Assembly (NCBI GenBank): GCA_963732635.1
Contig: CAVTAL010000002.1
Location: 1 to 64,000 of the forward strand
Length of the DNA: 64,000 bases
Reading direction: 5' to 3'
Source of the DNA: JAKFWF01 sp963732635
Lineage (GTDB): Bacteria > Pseudomonadota > Alphaproteobacteria > Rhizobiales > Hyphomicrobiaceae
Both the position numbers and the translations under genes were made by a program. Under the pieces are notes generated by a model, which was not told where the DNA came from, searched no databases, and saw nothing but the letters and a program-made list of their open reading frames with translations. Shown piece by piece: positions 45,327 to 54,232 of the stretch. Position 1 is the stretch's first letter; each line of letters starts with the position of its first letter.

Positions 45327-45403
45327 GGCTCCGTAGCTCAGCTGGATAGAGCACTCGCCTTCTAAGCGAGATGTCGCAGGTTCGAGCCCTGCCGGAGTCG
45401 CCA
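45327..45403 (+). tRNA. tRNA-Arg (anticodon TCT)
   Basis: 77 bases including an encoded CCA. Acceptor arms GGCTCCG and CGGAGTC pair with one G-U. The D arm is GCTCAGCTGGATAGAGC. The anticodon arm is CTCGC-CTTCTAA-GCGAG with TCT in the loop, and the T arm GCAGG-TTCGAGC-CCTGC. It reads AGA codons. Confidence 0.97.
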
Positions 45404-45432
45404 ATTTCACAATATTACTGCAATCGCACTGC

Positions 45433-45468
45433 AGAGGTCAGGGGGGTCAATTCCCCTCGGTTCCACCA
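45433..45468 (+). other. tRNA-like 3' fragment (possible attachment-site remnant)
   Basis: AGAGGTCA is followed by a T-arm-like hairpin (AGGGG...CCCCT, loop one base too long) and CGGTTCCACCA, the form of a tRNA 3' end with CCA. It resembles the 3' part of an Ala-type tRNA. No anticodon arm precedes it. Such fragments mark the far end of integrated elements. Confidence 0.45.
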
Positions 45469-45563
45469 ATATCCATGGGCGTTTAGAGGGTTAGTCCTTG
45501 CCAAGACCACCTTGCCGGGTAAGGTGCCGCCCAGTCGGTTGTCCTGCTCACGCAAATCAGACA

Positions 45564-45850
45564 TGTTGGATGCAACCAACACAGGTGCACCCATGTTGCC
45601 CAATCCGACGATGATTATCCCGGCCATGACGACCATGGACGAAATCCCACAGGTGGATCGGCTGTTTCACGTTGCCTTTCGCGCGCTCAAAGCCGAGGAA
45701 GCGGCTGGTCGGCTCTCGAAATGCCAACTGGGGTTTGACCCAACCGCCCTGGGTGCCAAGGTGCTGCACTTGACGAAGGTGGAAGGTAGCTCCTTCAAGC
45801 TCAGTATTGCGCGGGCCGACCCGAGCGAGGTCGAGCAGAGTTCGGACTGA
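45564..45850 (+). CDS. Hypothetical small protein
   Basis: 95 residues if started at MLDATNTGAP; MTTMDEIPQVDRLFHVAFRA further in is an alternative start. The C-terminal half (GFDPTALGAKVLHLTKVEGS) has regular strand and helix alternation. No family was recognised. It sits between the tRNA-like fragment and the group II intron remnants. Confidence 0.4.
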
Positions 45851-45864
45851 GGGTGAAGACGGCC

Positions 45865-46011
45865 ATGGCCAAGCGGAACTTCGTTGTCACAGTGAAAGAG
45901 CGCGGCCCCGTTGAGCCGCATGCCTATCCGCTTAGTGCCGGCTGGGCGAACCATCTGCAGCGGTGCGTTTGTTTGATCAGCACCCGCATTGGCATGGCAT
46001 GGGGGAGTTGA
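45865..46011 (+). pseudogene. Short reading frame interrupted by the group II intron remnant
   Basis: MAKRNFVVTVKERGPVEPHA and YPLSAGWANHLQ look like a genuine protein start. Beyond about 45960 the frame enters the intron reverse-transcriptase remnant and ends after 48 codons. It is probably a host gene truncated at that point. Function unknown. Confidence 0.3.
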
Positions 46012-46250
46012 TTGAAACGATCAACCCGATCATCCGCGGCTGGGGCAATTACTACTGCCGCTCCCACGTCAGAAAGCGCTTCCATCAACTGGATGGATGG
46101 ATCGTCCGACGGCTGTGGTCGCATCGCACCAAGCGATGGCGAAACACATGCTGGAAGGATTATCCCACCAAACGGCTGAGGGGCGAGTTCAAGCTGGTCC
46201 ATCTTGTCTCGCTGATCCCTTCACTTCAGACCTCAAGACGCCATTCATGA
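45963..46250 (+). pseudogene. C-terminal remnant of a group II intron reverse transcriptase/maturase
   Basis: Only the maturase (X) domain remains: ETINPIIRGWGNYYCRSHVR, QLDGWIVRRLWSHRTKRW and GEFKLVHLVSLIPS. The catalytic palm is missing. It differs in sequence from the complete reverse transcriptase downstream, so it comes from another intron. Confidence 0.85.
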
Positions 46251-46325
46251 AAGCGGAATGCGGGAAAACTGCACGTTCCGTTTGAGCGGCGGACGGAGGC
46301 CAGCCCTTCAGTGGGCGCCTCCTCC
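46251..46325 (+). ncRNA. Domain V/VI remnant of the first group II intron
   Basis: AGCGGAATGCGG, a GAAA-type loop, then CTGCACGTTCCGTTT form the catalytic domain V hairpin directly after the maturase remnant. A following stem (CGGAGG...CCTCC) with a bulged A looks like domain VI. The end point is approximate. Confidence 0.7.
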
Positions 46326-46419
46326 GACCCGACACCATCGAAGCCGGGTAACTCCGGTGGAGGGAAGGACCCTCACTTCTGGTGCGCTTTCGAAGCAGTC
46401 GAGGAGAGGGATATTGGCG

Positions 46420-47730
46420 ATGAGCCTGGCAAAGCCCGAAAAGATCCGGACGCTGCAGAGAAAGCTCTATGTTAAGGCGAAGGCGGAGCCGGAGTTCCGC
46501 TTCTATCAGCTCTACGACAAGGTCTGGCGCGACGACATTCTTGGCCACGCCTACGCGCTCGCTCGTGTGAACGACGGCGCGCCGGGTGTGGATGGAGTGA
46601 CGTTCGACCAGATCGAGGCGGCGGGATTGACGGAATGGCTTTCCGGCTTGCGCGAGGAGTTGCGCAACAAGACCTATCGATCCCAACCGGTGCGGCGGGT
46701 GTTGATCCCGAAGCCCGGCGGCGGCGAGCGGCCACTCGGCATCCCGACCATTCGGGATCGGGTGGTGCAGACCGCCGTCAAGCTGGTGATCGAGCCGATC
46801 TTCGAGGCGGACCTCGAGCCCAATACCTACGGCTATCGGCCCAACCGGTCGGCGGCCGACGCGATCAAGCAAGTCAAGAACCTGCTCTGGGCTGGCCACA
46901 CGGATGTGGTCGATGCCGACTTGTCCAAGTACTTCGACACGATTCCGCACAACGAACTCATACAATGTGTTGCGCGGCGCATCGTGGATCGGACGATCCT
47001 GAGCCTCATCAAGATGTGGCTGAAGGCACCGGTCGAGGAACGAGACAAGGATGGGGCGCGGCGGATGACGGGCGGCAAGGCAAGCAAGCATGGCACGCCG
47101 CAAGGCGGCGTCATCTCGCCGTTGCTCGCCAACCTGTACATCAACCGCTTCCTGAAGTTCTGGCGCATGCAGGAGAAGACGCGGGCCTATCGAGCTCACA
47201 TCGTCTCCTATGCCGACGACTTCGTCATCCTCAGCCGCGGTCACGCGGACGAGGCGCTGGCGTGGACGCGCGGCGTCATGCTCAGGCTCGGCCTCACCCT
47301 CAACGAGGCGAAAACCTCGCTGAAGGATGCCCGAAAGGAGCGGTTCGACTTCCTTGGCTACACGTTCGGCCCGCACTGGCGGCGACGGGATGGCAAGCGG
47401 TATCTGGGCTACAGTCCATCGAAGAAGAGCATGGGACGGATCAAGGACAAGATCGGCGCTCTCCTGGTTCCGGGCAACCAGGGCTCTTGGGACGACGTGC
47501 GCGACAGGCTGAACCGCTTGACGCGGGGTTGGTCGGGCTACTTCAGCCACGGAACCCTGAGCCTGGCCTACCGGGACGTCGAAGATCATGTCTATGATCG
47601 GGTGCGCAACTTCCTCAGACGGCGGCACAAGCTGCCGGGGCGTGGCACGCGGGAGTTCTCCGGCACGCGAGCGTTCGGCGAACTCGGCGTCCACCGTCTC
47701 CGGCGCCCAACGTCGGCGTTGCAGCCGTGA
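46420..47730 (+). CDS. ltrA: Group II intron reverse transcriptase/maturase
   Basis: 436 residues from MSLAKPEKIRTLQRKLYVKA. Reverse-transcriptase motifs include DGAPGVDGVTFDQIE, IPKPGGGERPLGIPTIRDRV, FEADLEPNTYGYRPNRSA, the domain with DADLSKYFDTIPH, GTPQGGVISPLLANLY and the catalytic YADD at residues 264-267. The maturase X domain shows RLTRGWSGYFSHGT. No HNH endonuclease is visible at the C-terminus. The protein looks intact although its intron is probably immobile. Confidence 0.93.
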   Translation: MSLAKPEKIRTLQRKLYVKAKAEPEFRFYQLYDKVWRDDILGHAYALARVNDGAPGVDGVTFDQIEAAGLTEWLSGLREELRNKTYRSQPVRRVLIPKPGGGERPLGIPTIRDRVVQTAVKLVIEPIFEADLEPNTYGYRPNRSAADAIKQVKNLLWAGHTDVVDADLSKYFDTIPHNELIQCVARRIVDRTILSLIKMWLKAPVEERDKDGARRMTGGKASKHGTPQGGVISPLLANLYINRFLKFWRMQEKTRAYRAHIVSYADDFVILSRGHADEALAWTRGVMLRLGLTLNEAKTSLKDARKERFDFLGYTFGPHWRRRDGKRYLGYSPSKKSMGRIKDKIGALLVPGNQGSWDDVRDRLNRLTRGWSGYFSHGTLSLAYRDVEDHVYDRVRNFLRRRHKLPGRGTREFSGTRAFGELGVHRLRRPTSALQP

Positions 47731-47752
47731 GCCTGACACGAAGCCAGTCGGA

Positions 47753-47853
47753 GAGCCGGATGCGGGAGACCTGCACGTCCGGTTCGATGAGCGGGGAGAG
47801 GAAACGGGACGCTGGCTTCAGGTCAGCGTTGCCGCGCCTCTCCTCGACTCTAC
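47753..47853 (+). ncRNA. Domains V and VI of the second group II intron
   Basis: GAGCCGGATGCGG-GAGA-CCTGCACGTCCGGTTC (47753-47785) is a textbook domain V. A following long stem GGGGAGAGG/CCTCTCCTC with an unpaired A near the 3' side is domain VI, the branch-point helix. The 3' splice point is near 47853. Confidence 0.85.
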
Positions 47854-47926
47854 TGCAGCTAGCGTGGCAAGCGGTGTTTGGTCCGGCATATTGCGCATGT
47901 CATTGACGTACTGATGTTTACACGCC

Positions 47927-48730
47927 TTATCTGTCGTTGCGCCAGCGGAGCGCGGCGGCGAGGCCTTGCTCTTTGCGGATTCGGTTGAACTCCATGCGAT
48001 CCGGATTTTCCTCGGCCTCAATGCAAATGTCGGTCTCCAGTGCCGCGAGCAGTGCCTGACGCATCCCCATGATCTCGTAGCTGCGGTTGATGGCGCGTTT
48101 GGTCAGGCGCACCGCCTCCGGTGCCGCGGATGCGAGCGCGCGGGCGAGTTCCATCGCGCTGGCCAGCACTTCCGCGTCCGCGACCACGCGGTTGACTAGA
48201 CCTGCCTCCAGCATGCGCCGAGCCGTGAGCGTGTCGTCTCCGGTCAGCAACATCTCTTTGGCAAGCTTCGGGCCGGCGAACCACGGCAGTAGCATCGCGA
48301 CGATGCCCGAGCCGAAGCGAACCTCCGGCTCGCCAAATCGCGTGCCCTCGCCGGCGACCGTGACATCGCAGGCAAGTGCCAGCTCGAATGCCCCTGCAAG
48401 GCAGTACCCGTGCACTGCGGCGACGGTCGGCTTCGGGCAATCCCAGAACTGCATGATGAAATTGAAGTCCGCTTCGAGCACGCCGCGCCAAGCCTCGACT
48501 CCGCGCGTGCCGCGGGCGATGCCCTCCTTAAGATCAAAGCCAGCAGAGAATGCGCGGCCTACCCCATGCACGAGAATGGCGCGCACGTCTGGATCGGCGG
48601 CCAGCTCTGCAAGAGCCGCCGTAGTTTCAGCGACGACCGCACTTGAAAATGCATTGAGCGCATTAGGTCGGTCGAACATGAGGACGCCTATGCGGCCTTC
48701 CCGGCGGATCTGAACGGTTGCCTCTGGCAT
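47927..48730 (-). CDS. Enoyl-CoA hydratase/isomerase family protein
   Basis: A 267-residue crotonase-fold enzyme. RIGVLMFDRPNALNAFSSAV and the oxyanion hole segments GVGRAFSAGFDLKEG and HGYCLAGAFELALACDV are present. FGEPEVRFGSGIVAMLLPWF carries one catalytic Glu (EPE). It is the last gene of the minus-strand catabolic cluster and likely hydrates the enoyl-CoA made by the acyl-CoA dehydrogenase upstream. Confidence 0.88.
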   Translation of the reverse strand: MPEATVQIRREGRIGVLMFDRPNALNAFSSAVVAETTAALAELAADPDVRAILVHGVGRAFSAGFDLKEGIARGTRGVEAWRGVLEADFNFIMQFWDCPKPTVAAVHGYCLAGAFELALACDVTVAGEGTRFGEPEVRFGSGIVAMLLPWFAGPKLAKEMLLTGDDTLTARRMLEAGLVNRVVADAEVLASAMELARALASAAPEAVRLTKRAINRSYEIMGMRQALLAALETDICIEAEENPDRMEFNRIRKEQGLAAALRWRNDR

Positions 48731-48758
48731 TGCAGCCTCCGAATGAGCGCTTTGCGGC

Positions 48759-51188
48759 TTACGATTTCATGCGCAAGTTCTGTGGATCATAGAGTGGCTC
48801 GGTTGCGACAATGGCTCTTCTGCGTTCGCCGAAGATCTCGATCTCGAGCCGATTGCCGGCAATGGCCTCGGCGGCACGCACATAAGCGAGGGCTATCGAG
48901 CGTCCGATGCGGTAGCCGAAGCCGCCCGACGTGACGATGCCGACCCGTCTGTCTTGTTTGAATACGGTCGCGGTCGCCGGGGCGTCGGCGTCGCCTGCAT
49001 CGACCAACAGCGCCACCAGCCGATCCGCCGGTCCGCCCGCCGCCTTTTCGGCGCACAGCGCATCGCGACCGGGGAACGCTGGCTTGTCGAGACGCACGAA
49101 GCGGTCGAGCCCGGCTGCGAAGGCGGAGTAGTCCGTCACAAGCTCCTGCCGCCAGGAGCGGTAGCACTTTTCGAGCCGCATCGAATCCATGGCGTAGAGG
49201 CCGAAGCTGCCAAGACCGACTTTGGGGCCGGCGGCGGACAGTCGATCGAAAAGTACAGGCGCATCGGTCATCGCAACGTGCAGTTCCCAACCGAGTTCGC
49301 CGACATAGCTGACCCTGATCGCCGTCACCGGCACGTCCGCCACGCGGATTGTACGCGCCGCGAGCCACGGGAACGCTGCGTCCGTCAGGTCGGCATCGGT
49401 CAGCCCGGCCAGTAGCTCCCGTGACCGGGGTCCAGCGACGATCAACGTCGTGAGCGCGGCCGGTTGCTCATCGATAGTCGGATTGCCGCGAAGGTGGCGG
49501 GAGAGTAGATCGCGATCGTACCATTCCGCGCTTGCAGCGGAGAGCAGCCAGAAGCGATCCTCCGCCAGCCGCGTGATGGTGAACTCGCTCGCTACCCCGC
49601 CGCGATGGGTCAGGATGTAGGCGAGTGTCGTGCGGCCGACCCTAGGCAGCGCGCCGGCAATTGCCGCATCGAGTGCCGCGGCAGCATCGGGACCCGATAC
49701 TTCGAAGCGTGTGAAGCCCGCGAGTTCGGCGAGCGCAACGCCTTCACTAGCGCCGCGACACTCGTTGGCGATGGCAGCTGTGAAGGCTGGCCGGCGCAGT
49801 GTCAGCTTTTCCTGCAGGGTTGCCTCTTGCGCCGATCCGGCGAACCAGACGGGCCGCTCCCAGCCGTTGCGCGCGCCGAAGAGGGCGCCCCGCTGCTGCC
49901 AGCGCTCGTGCAGCGTCGATACCTTGGCTGGCCGGCCAGCGGAGCGCTCTTCGAAAGGGTAGGAGATCGCATACTCGCGCTGATAAAGTTCGACGGCCTT
50001 GGCGCGGGTATATTCGGGCGTTGCGTGCGCGGTGAACCGGCGCGGGTCGAGCGACCAGAGATCCCACTCTGCCTCGCCCTCGACGACCCAGTCGGCGAGA
50101 GCCTTGCCGGCGCCACCCGCCTGGACGATACCGAATGAGAAGGCGCAAGCCTCGAAAAAGTTGGTGAGCCCAGGTGCCGGCCCGATCAGCGGATTCCCGT
50201 CGGGCGTGTAAGGGATCGGGCCGTTGATCACTTTACGCACACCGATGGAGCCCAGGATCGGCACGCGGGCGCAGGCGAGCGCAATGTGCTGCTCCAAACG
50301 CTCAAGGTCGTCGGGGAAAAGCTGAAAGGCGAACCGCTCGGGAATGCTTTCGAGCCAGTGCGGCGTCGCTTTCCATTCGTAGGGGCCGAGCAACAGTGCG
50401 TCGCGCTCCTGACGTAGGTAGTAGCTGTCTTCCGGGTCACGCAGCAGCGGCAGCTTTGCGCCGCGCCCGGAGAGTTCGGGAATGGATGCGGTGACGAGGT
50501 ACTGGTGGGACATGGCGACGGACGGGATCGACCGACCCACCATCGCCCCGATCTCTGCAGCGCGATAGCCGGCGGCATTCACGACGATCTCGGCGGTGAC
50601 CGGCCCGGCGGTCGTCTCGATGCGCCATTCCCCGCCGGGCAGTCTCCGGATGGCGGTTACGCGACAGCCGCGCTCAATTCGCGCCCCGAGGTTACGGGCA
50701 CCCTTGGCGAAGGCCTGGGTCAGTTGGGCTGGATCGATGTCGCCGTCGAGGGGGTCCCACTGGCCGCCCGCGAGGCCATGCAACTCGATGAAGGGATAGC
50801 GCGATTTGATGTCGCCCGGCGTGAGCATCTCGAAGTCGATGCCCTGGTGGCGCGCCATCTCGGTGACATGGCGGAACTCGTCGATGCGATCGCGGGTCTG
50901 AGCCAGACGGATCGCTCCCGTGACGTGGTAGTTGATCGGGTAGTCGACGGCGGCGCCGAGGCCTGCATAGAGCCGGGTCGAATAGCGCTGCAGCTTCATG
51001 ATGCTCCAGCTGCCTGAGAAATTGGGGCAATTGCCGGCGGCGTGCCACGTCGAGCCGGCAGTCAGCTCGTCCATCTCCAGCAGCAGGCAATCCGTCCAGC
51101 CACGCTTGGCCAGATGGTAGAGCGAGCTGCACCCGACGGCGCCGCCGCCGATGATGACGACGCGGGGATGACGGGCGACCTCGGTCAC
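48759..51188 (-). CDS. FAD-dependent oxidoreductase with GcvT domain (dimethylglycine dehydrogenase-like)
   Basis: 809 residues from GTG 51188, with GGAGG eight bases upstream. The N-terminal DAO-type flavin domain starts VVIIGGGAVGCSSLYHLAKR. AGSTWHAAGN contains the His that is covalently flavinylated in dimethylglycine dehydrogenase. The C-terminal half (from about residue 430) is a folate-binding GcvT domain, with LAELAGFTRFEVSGPDAAAA, SYVGELGWELHV and ALAYVRAAEAI. Such enzymes demethylate N-methyl amino acids and pass the methylene group to tetrahydrofolate. The exact substrate is unknown; the ABC importer upstream may supply it. Confidence 0.9.
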   Translation of the reverse strand: MTEVARHPRVVIIGGGAVGCSSLYHLAKRGWTDCLLLEMDELTAGSTWHAAGNCPNFSGSWSIMKLQRYSTRLYAGLGAAVDYPINYHVTGAIRLAQTRDRIDEFRHVTEMARHQGIDFEMLTPGDIKSRYPFIELHGLAGGQWDPLDGDIDPAQLTQAFAKGARNLGARIERGCRVTAIRRLPGGEWRIETTAGPVTAEIVVNAAGYRAAEIGAMVGRSIPSVAMSHQYLVTASIPELSGRGAKLPLLRDPEDSYYLRQERDALLLGPYEWKATPHWLESIPERFAFQLFPDDLERLEQHIALACARVPILGSIGVRKVINGPIPYTPDGNPLIGPAPGLTNFFEACAFSFGIVQAGGAGKALADWVVEGEAEWDLWSLDPRRFTAHATPEYTRAKAVELYQREYAISYPFEERSAGRPAKVSTLHERWQQRGALFGARNGWERPVWFAGSAQEATLQEKLTLRRPAFTAAIANECRGASEGVALAELAGFTRFEVSGPDAAAALDAAIAGALPRVGRTTLAYILTHRGGVASEFTITRLAEDRFWLLSAASAEWYDRDLLSRHLRGNPTIDEQPAALTTLIVAGPRSRELLAGLTDADLTDAAFPWLAARTIRVADVPVTAIRVSYVGELGWELHVAMTDAPVLFDRLSAAGPKVGLGSFGLYAMDSMRLEKCYRSWRQELVTDYSAFAAGLDRFVRLDKPAFPGRDALCAEKAAGGPADRLVALLVDAGDADAPATATVFKQDRRVGIVTSGGFGYRIGRSIALAYVRAAEAIAGNRLEIEIFGERRRAIVATEPLYDPQNLRMKS

Positions 51189-51261
51189 GACGAGCCTCCG
51201 GGAGTGCAATCGATGAACCCAAGATCGAGGCCGGCGCTGCGGGCTGCCGGCCTCGAATAGG

Positions 51262-52331
51262 CTATTTCTTGAGCTGGAACTTCTGCCAATCGGCCTCATA
51301 CTTGGTCAGATAGGCCGCCGACTGCTCGTCGTTGAAGATCACCGCGTCCTTGACGTTGGTCGGGTGCGTGACCATCTGCAGAGCCTGCTCGGGTGTCGCC
51401 TTCGCCGCCGATTTCTCGAGCGTGGGGCCATAGGTGCCGATCGGGATCAGGCGGTCCTGAGCTTCCTCGCTGATCGCGTAGTTGATCACCTCCATGGCCA
51501 GCGCCTTGTAGGGCGTGCCCTTCGGCACGATGAAGGCGTTGCCCCAGGCGATCGCGTCCTTCAGCGTCATGGCGACGGGGCTGTGCGGCCTTCTGCGCGT
51601 CGAGGATGCGGCCGTTCCACGCCATCGCCATCGCGACCTCGCCCGTCGACAAGAGCTGCGGTGCCTGCGCGCCCGTGGTCCACCACACGGAGACGTGCGG
51701 CTTGATCTCCTCCAGCTTCTGGAACATGGTCCGGATCTTGTCGTCCGTGAAGGGATAGATCTGGTCGCGCGGCACGCCGGCTGCCCGCAGCGCGGCCTCG
51801 TAATTGTAGTGCATGCGCGAGTAGAGGCTGCGCGGCCCGGGGAAGTCCTTTACGTTCCAGAAGTCGGCCCAGGATTTTGGCTCCTTGCCCGGCCGGGAAG
51901 GCCTTGGTGTTGTAGGCGACGATGGTCGCTCCGGTCGAGCTGTAGACGCCGAACTCGGCCTTCCAGGCCTTGTCGAGAGCGTCGTTCTTGATCACCGAGT
52001 AGTCCATCGGCTCGGCGAGATTCTGGTCCTTGGCCTGGTACATCCACTGGCCGCCAACCGTGACGAGATCCCACTCGACGGCCTTGGCCTCGACCTGGGC
52101 CTTGATCTTGGCGTAAGTCGTCGGCGAGGCTTCGGCGAACTTCATTCCTTTCTTGGCGAAGAACGGCTCGATGAAGGCCTTCTTCTCGGTCTCCTGCAGC
52201 GCGCCGCCCCACGACACGAATGTGAATGGCCGCGAAGGCTGAGCCGCAGCCCGCCCGCTCAGCCCTGCCGGCAGCAGCGAGGCCGCACCCGCCGCGGCGC
52301 TCGCCTTCAAGACTTTCCTGCGATCCATCAT
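51262..52331 (-). pseudogene. ABC transporter substrate-binding protein (polyamine/PotD-type), two frameshifts
   Basis: Begins MMDRRKVLKASAAAGAASLL, a twin-arginine-like signal, with GGAGG upstream. The mature part has FTFVSWGGALQETEKKAFIE, EWDLVTVGGQWMYQAKDQNL and GATIVAYNTKAF. After indels near 51892 and 51585 the frames continue with KSWADFWNVKDFPG, SVWWTTGAQAPQLLSTGEVA, then AIAWGNAFIVPKGTPYKALA. About 355 residues if corrected. Its start overlaps the ATPase stop (ATGA). It probably binds a cationic or betaine-like solute. Confidence 0.85.
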
Positions 52332-53443
52332 GGCTTGCTTCCTCCGGTTTTGTCGGTTTCTCTTGTGGTTTCCAGCAGGCGGACGCTCGACGGGTCCCAG
52401 CGGAGCCGCACCTGATCGCCGGCCTTGATCGCCGAGAGCTTCATCTGCCGCATCCAGACTTCGTGGCCGCCGGCGAGCCTGACGCGAACGGCCGTCAATT
52501 CGCCGAGATAGACGGTCTCGGCCACCGTGCCGGCAAGGCCGGGTTCTCCTGACGGCGGCGAGCGAGAAGTCCTCCGGCCGCACCAGCAGCGTGGCGTCGT
52601 CTGCGTCGGGCAGGTCCGGGTGGCTCGACACCTGCCAGACCTGATCGCAGCCCGCCACGCGAAATGTAACATCCGCCGGCCTGCGCTCCAAGATCACAGC
52701 CGGAAGCAGGTTCGAACTCGCCGAGGAACGTCGCGACGAACACGTTGCGCGGCGAGCGATAGAGCTCGGTCGGAGTGCCCACCTGCTCGATGCGCCCCTG
52801 GCTCATGACCGCGATGCGATCCGACATGACGAGCGCTTCCTCCTGGTCGTGCGTGACGTAGATGGTCGTACGCCGGGAGGCGAGATGCAGGCGGCGAATC
52901 TCGAGCTGCACGTGCTTCCTGAGCTGCCGGTCGAGCGCGCCGAGCGGCTCGTCCATCAGCAGCAGGTCCGGTTCGATGACCATGGCGCGCGCCAGCGCCA
53001 CGCGCTGCTGCTGGCCGCCGGAGAGCTGGTGAATGGCACGCTTGGCGAAACCGTCGAGCTTGCACCATCGCGAGCGCGGCGCCGACCCGGCGCGCGATCT
53101 CGTCCTCGGGCCGATGGCGGACGCGCAGGCCATAGGCCACATTCTCGTGCACGTCGAGGTGGGGAAACAGCGCGTAGCTCTGGAACACCATGCCGATTTT
53201 GCGCCGGCGCGGCGGCAGAGCGGTGATGTCTCTCCCGCCGAGGAGTATCCGGCCGCCGTCTGGCGCGAGATAGCCGGCAGCGATGTTGAGCAGCGTGGTC
53301 TTGCCGCTGCCCGAGGGGCCGAGCAGCGTCAGGAATTCGCCACGCTCGATGGTCAGCGACGTCGGCCAGAGCGCACGGAAATCCCCGAAGCTCTTGTGAA
53401 TCTTCTCGAAGATCATGCCTGCGTTCGACGAGGTCTCGCTCAT
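52328..53443 (-). pseudogene. ABC transporter ATP-binding protein (PotA-type), about three frameshifts
   Basis: Walker A LLGPSGSGKTTLLN, Q-loop MVFQSYALFPH, signature HQLSGGQQQRVALARAM, Walker B LLLMDEPLGALD and switch YVTHDQEEALVMSDR are all present, but across different frames. A C-terminal TOBE domain includes LLVRPEDFSLAAV and KAGDQVRLRWDPSSVRLLE. Breaks lie near 53060, 52705 and 52548. The corrected protein is about 370 residues, normal for this family. ATGA overlaps join it to the genes on both sides. Confidence 0.88.
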
Positions 53444-54232
53444 GCGTCGCGTCCCTTTCCGCGCGCCAGTTGAACGAGAAGGAACGTCACCATGGTGGTA
53501 ATCAAAATGACTGTCGAGCCCGCCGCAGCGACAGGCGTGAACTCGACCCGAATCTGCTCCCACAGCTTCACCGGCAATGTCTTGGCCTCCACCCCAGCGA
53601 GGAAGATCGAAATCACGACCTCATCGAACGATGTTATGAAGGCGAAGGCCGCGCCTGCTGCGAGCCCTGGTCGGATCGCAGGCAGGATAACCGTGACGAA
53701 AGATGCGCCAAGGCGAAGCGCCGAGGCCGGCGGCCGCTCGCGGCAATGCCGGATCGAGGCGGTTGAGTGATACGCCGACATTGAGCACTACGAACGGCAG
53801 GCAGAGCAGGGTGTGGCCCAGTGCCAGCCCGAGCAGTGTGCCGTGTAGGCCGAGCCGACGCATGGCGTAGTAGAGCGCGATCGACGTCATGATTACTGGC
53901 ACGATGAGCGGGGCCAGCATTAGGCCCGTCAATAAGCCGCGCCAACGGCCGCCGACACGCTCGATCCCGATGGCTGCCAGCGTGCCTAGTGCGACGGAAA
54001 TGCCGGTAGCGAGGAGTGCGATCTCGAAGCTGGTCGCGATCGCGGAAAGCCAGCTGCTGTCCGTCAGCAAGGCCTGATACCAGCGCCCCGAATAGTGCTC
54101 GGGCGGGATCTTGATGAAGGAGGATTGGTTGATCGAAGCCGGCACCACGGCAAAGACCGGCAGCAGCAGGAACGCAAGGACCAGCGCTCCCAACATCTGC
54201 GCGGATCGACCGATGTTGCCAGTTCCCCTCAT
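53440..54232 (-). pseudogene. ABC transporter permease (PotC-type), one frameshift
   Basis: Six-helix permease starting MRGTGNIGRSAQMLGALVLA. The periplasmic segment INQSSFIKIPPEHYSGRWYQ is typical of PotC/PotI. After LGASPWRIFRH an extra base near 53693 shifts the frame, and VILPAIRPGLAAGAAFAFIT, the EAA-type coupling loop, continues with SFDEVVISIFLAGVEAKTLP. About 263 residues when corrected. Confidence 0.87.

Larger units (their letters stand above)
46326..47853 (+). mobile_element. Group II intron, apparently 5'-truncated
   Basis: Contains a complete intron-encoded reverse transcriptase and, downstream, intact domains V and VI. The space before the reverse transcriptase (about 95 bases, ending GAGGAGAGGG before the start) is far too short for domains I-III. 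The 5' ribozyme part is therefore missing, the usual outcome of incomplete reverse transcription. The left boundary is inferred from the end of the first intron remnant. Confidence 0.7.

Noticed and set aside
45415..45636. 73-codon minus-strand frame ending WWNRGELTPLTSAVRLQ
   Set aside because: The end is simply the translation of the tRNA-like 3' fragment, a common source of spurious proteins.
46189..47739. 516-codon minus-strand frame over the group II intron
   Set aside because: It is antisense to the reverse transcriptase with its YADD motif; the minus-strand product is Arg/His-rich and featureless.
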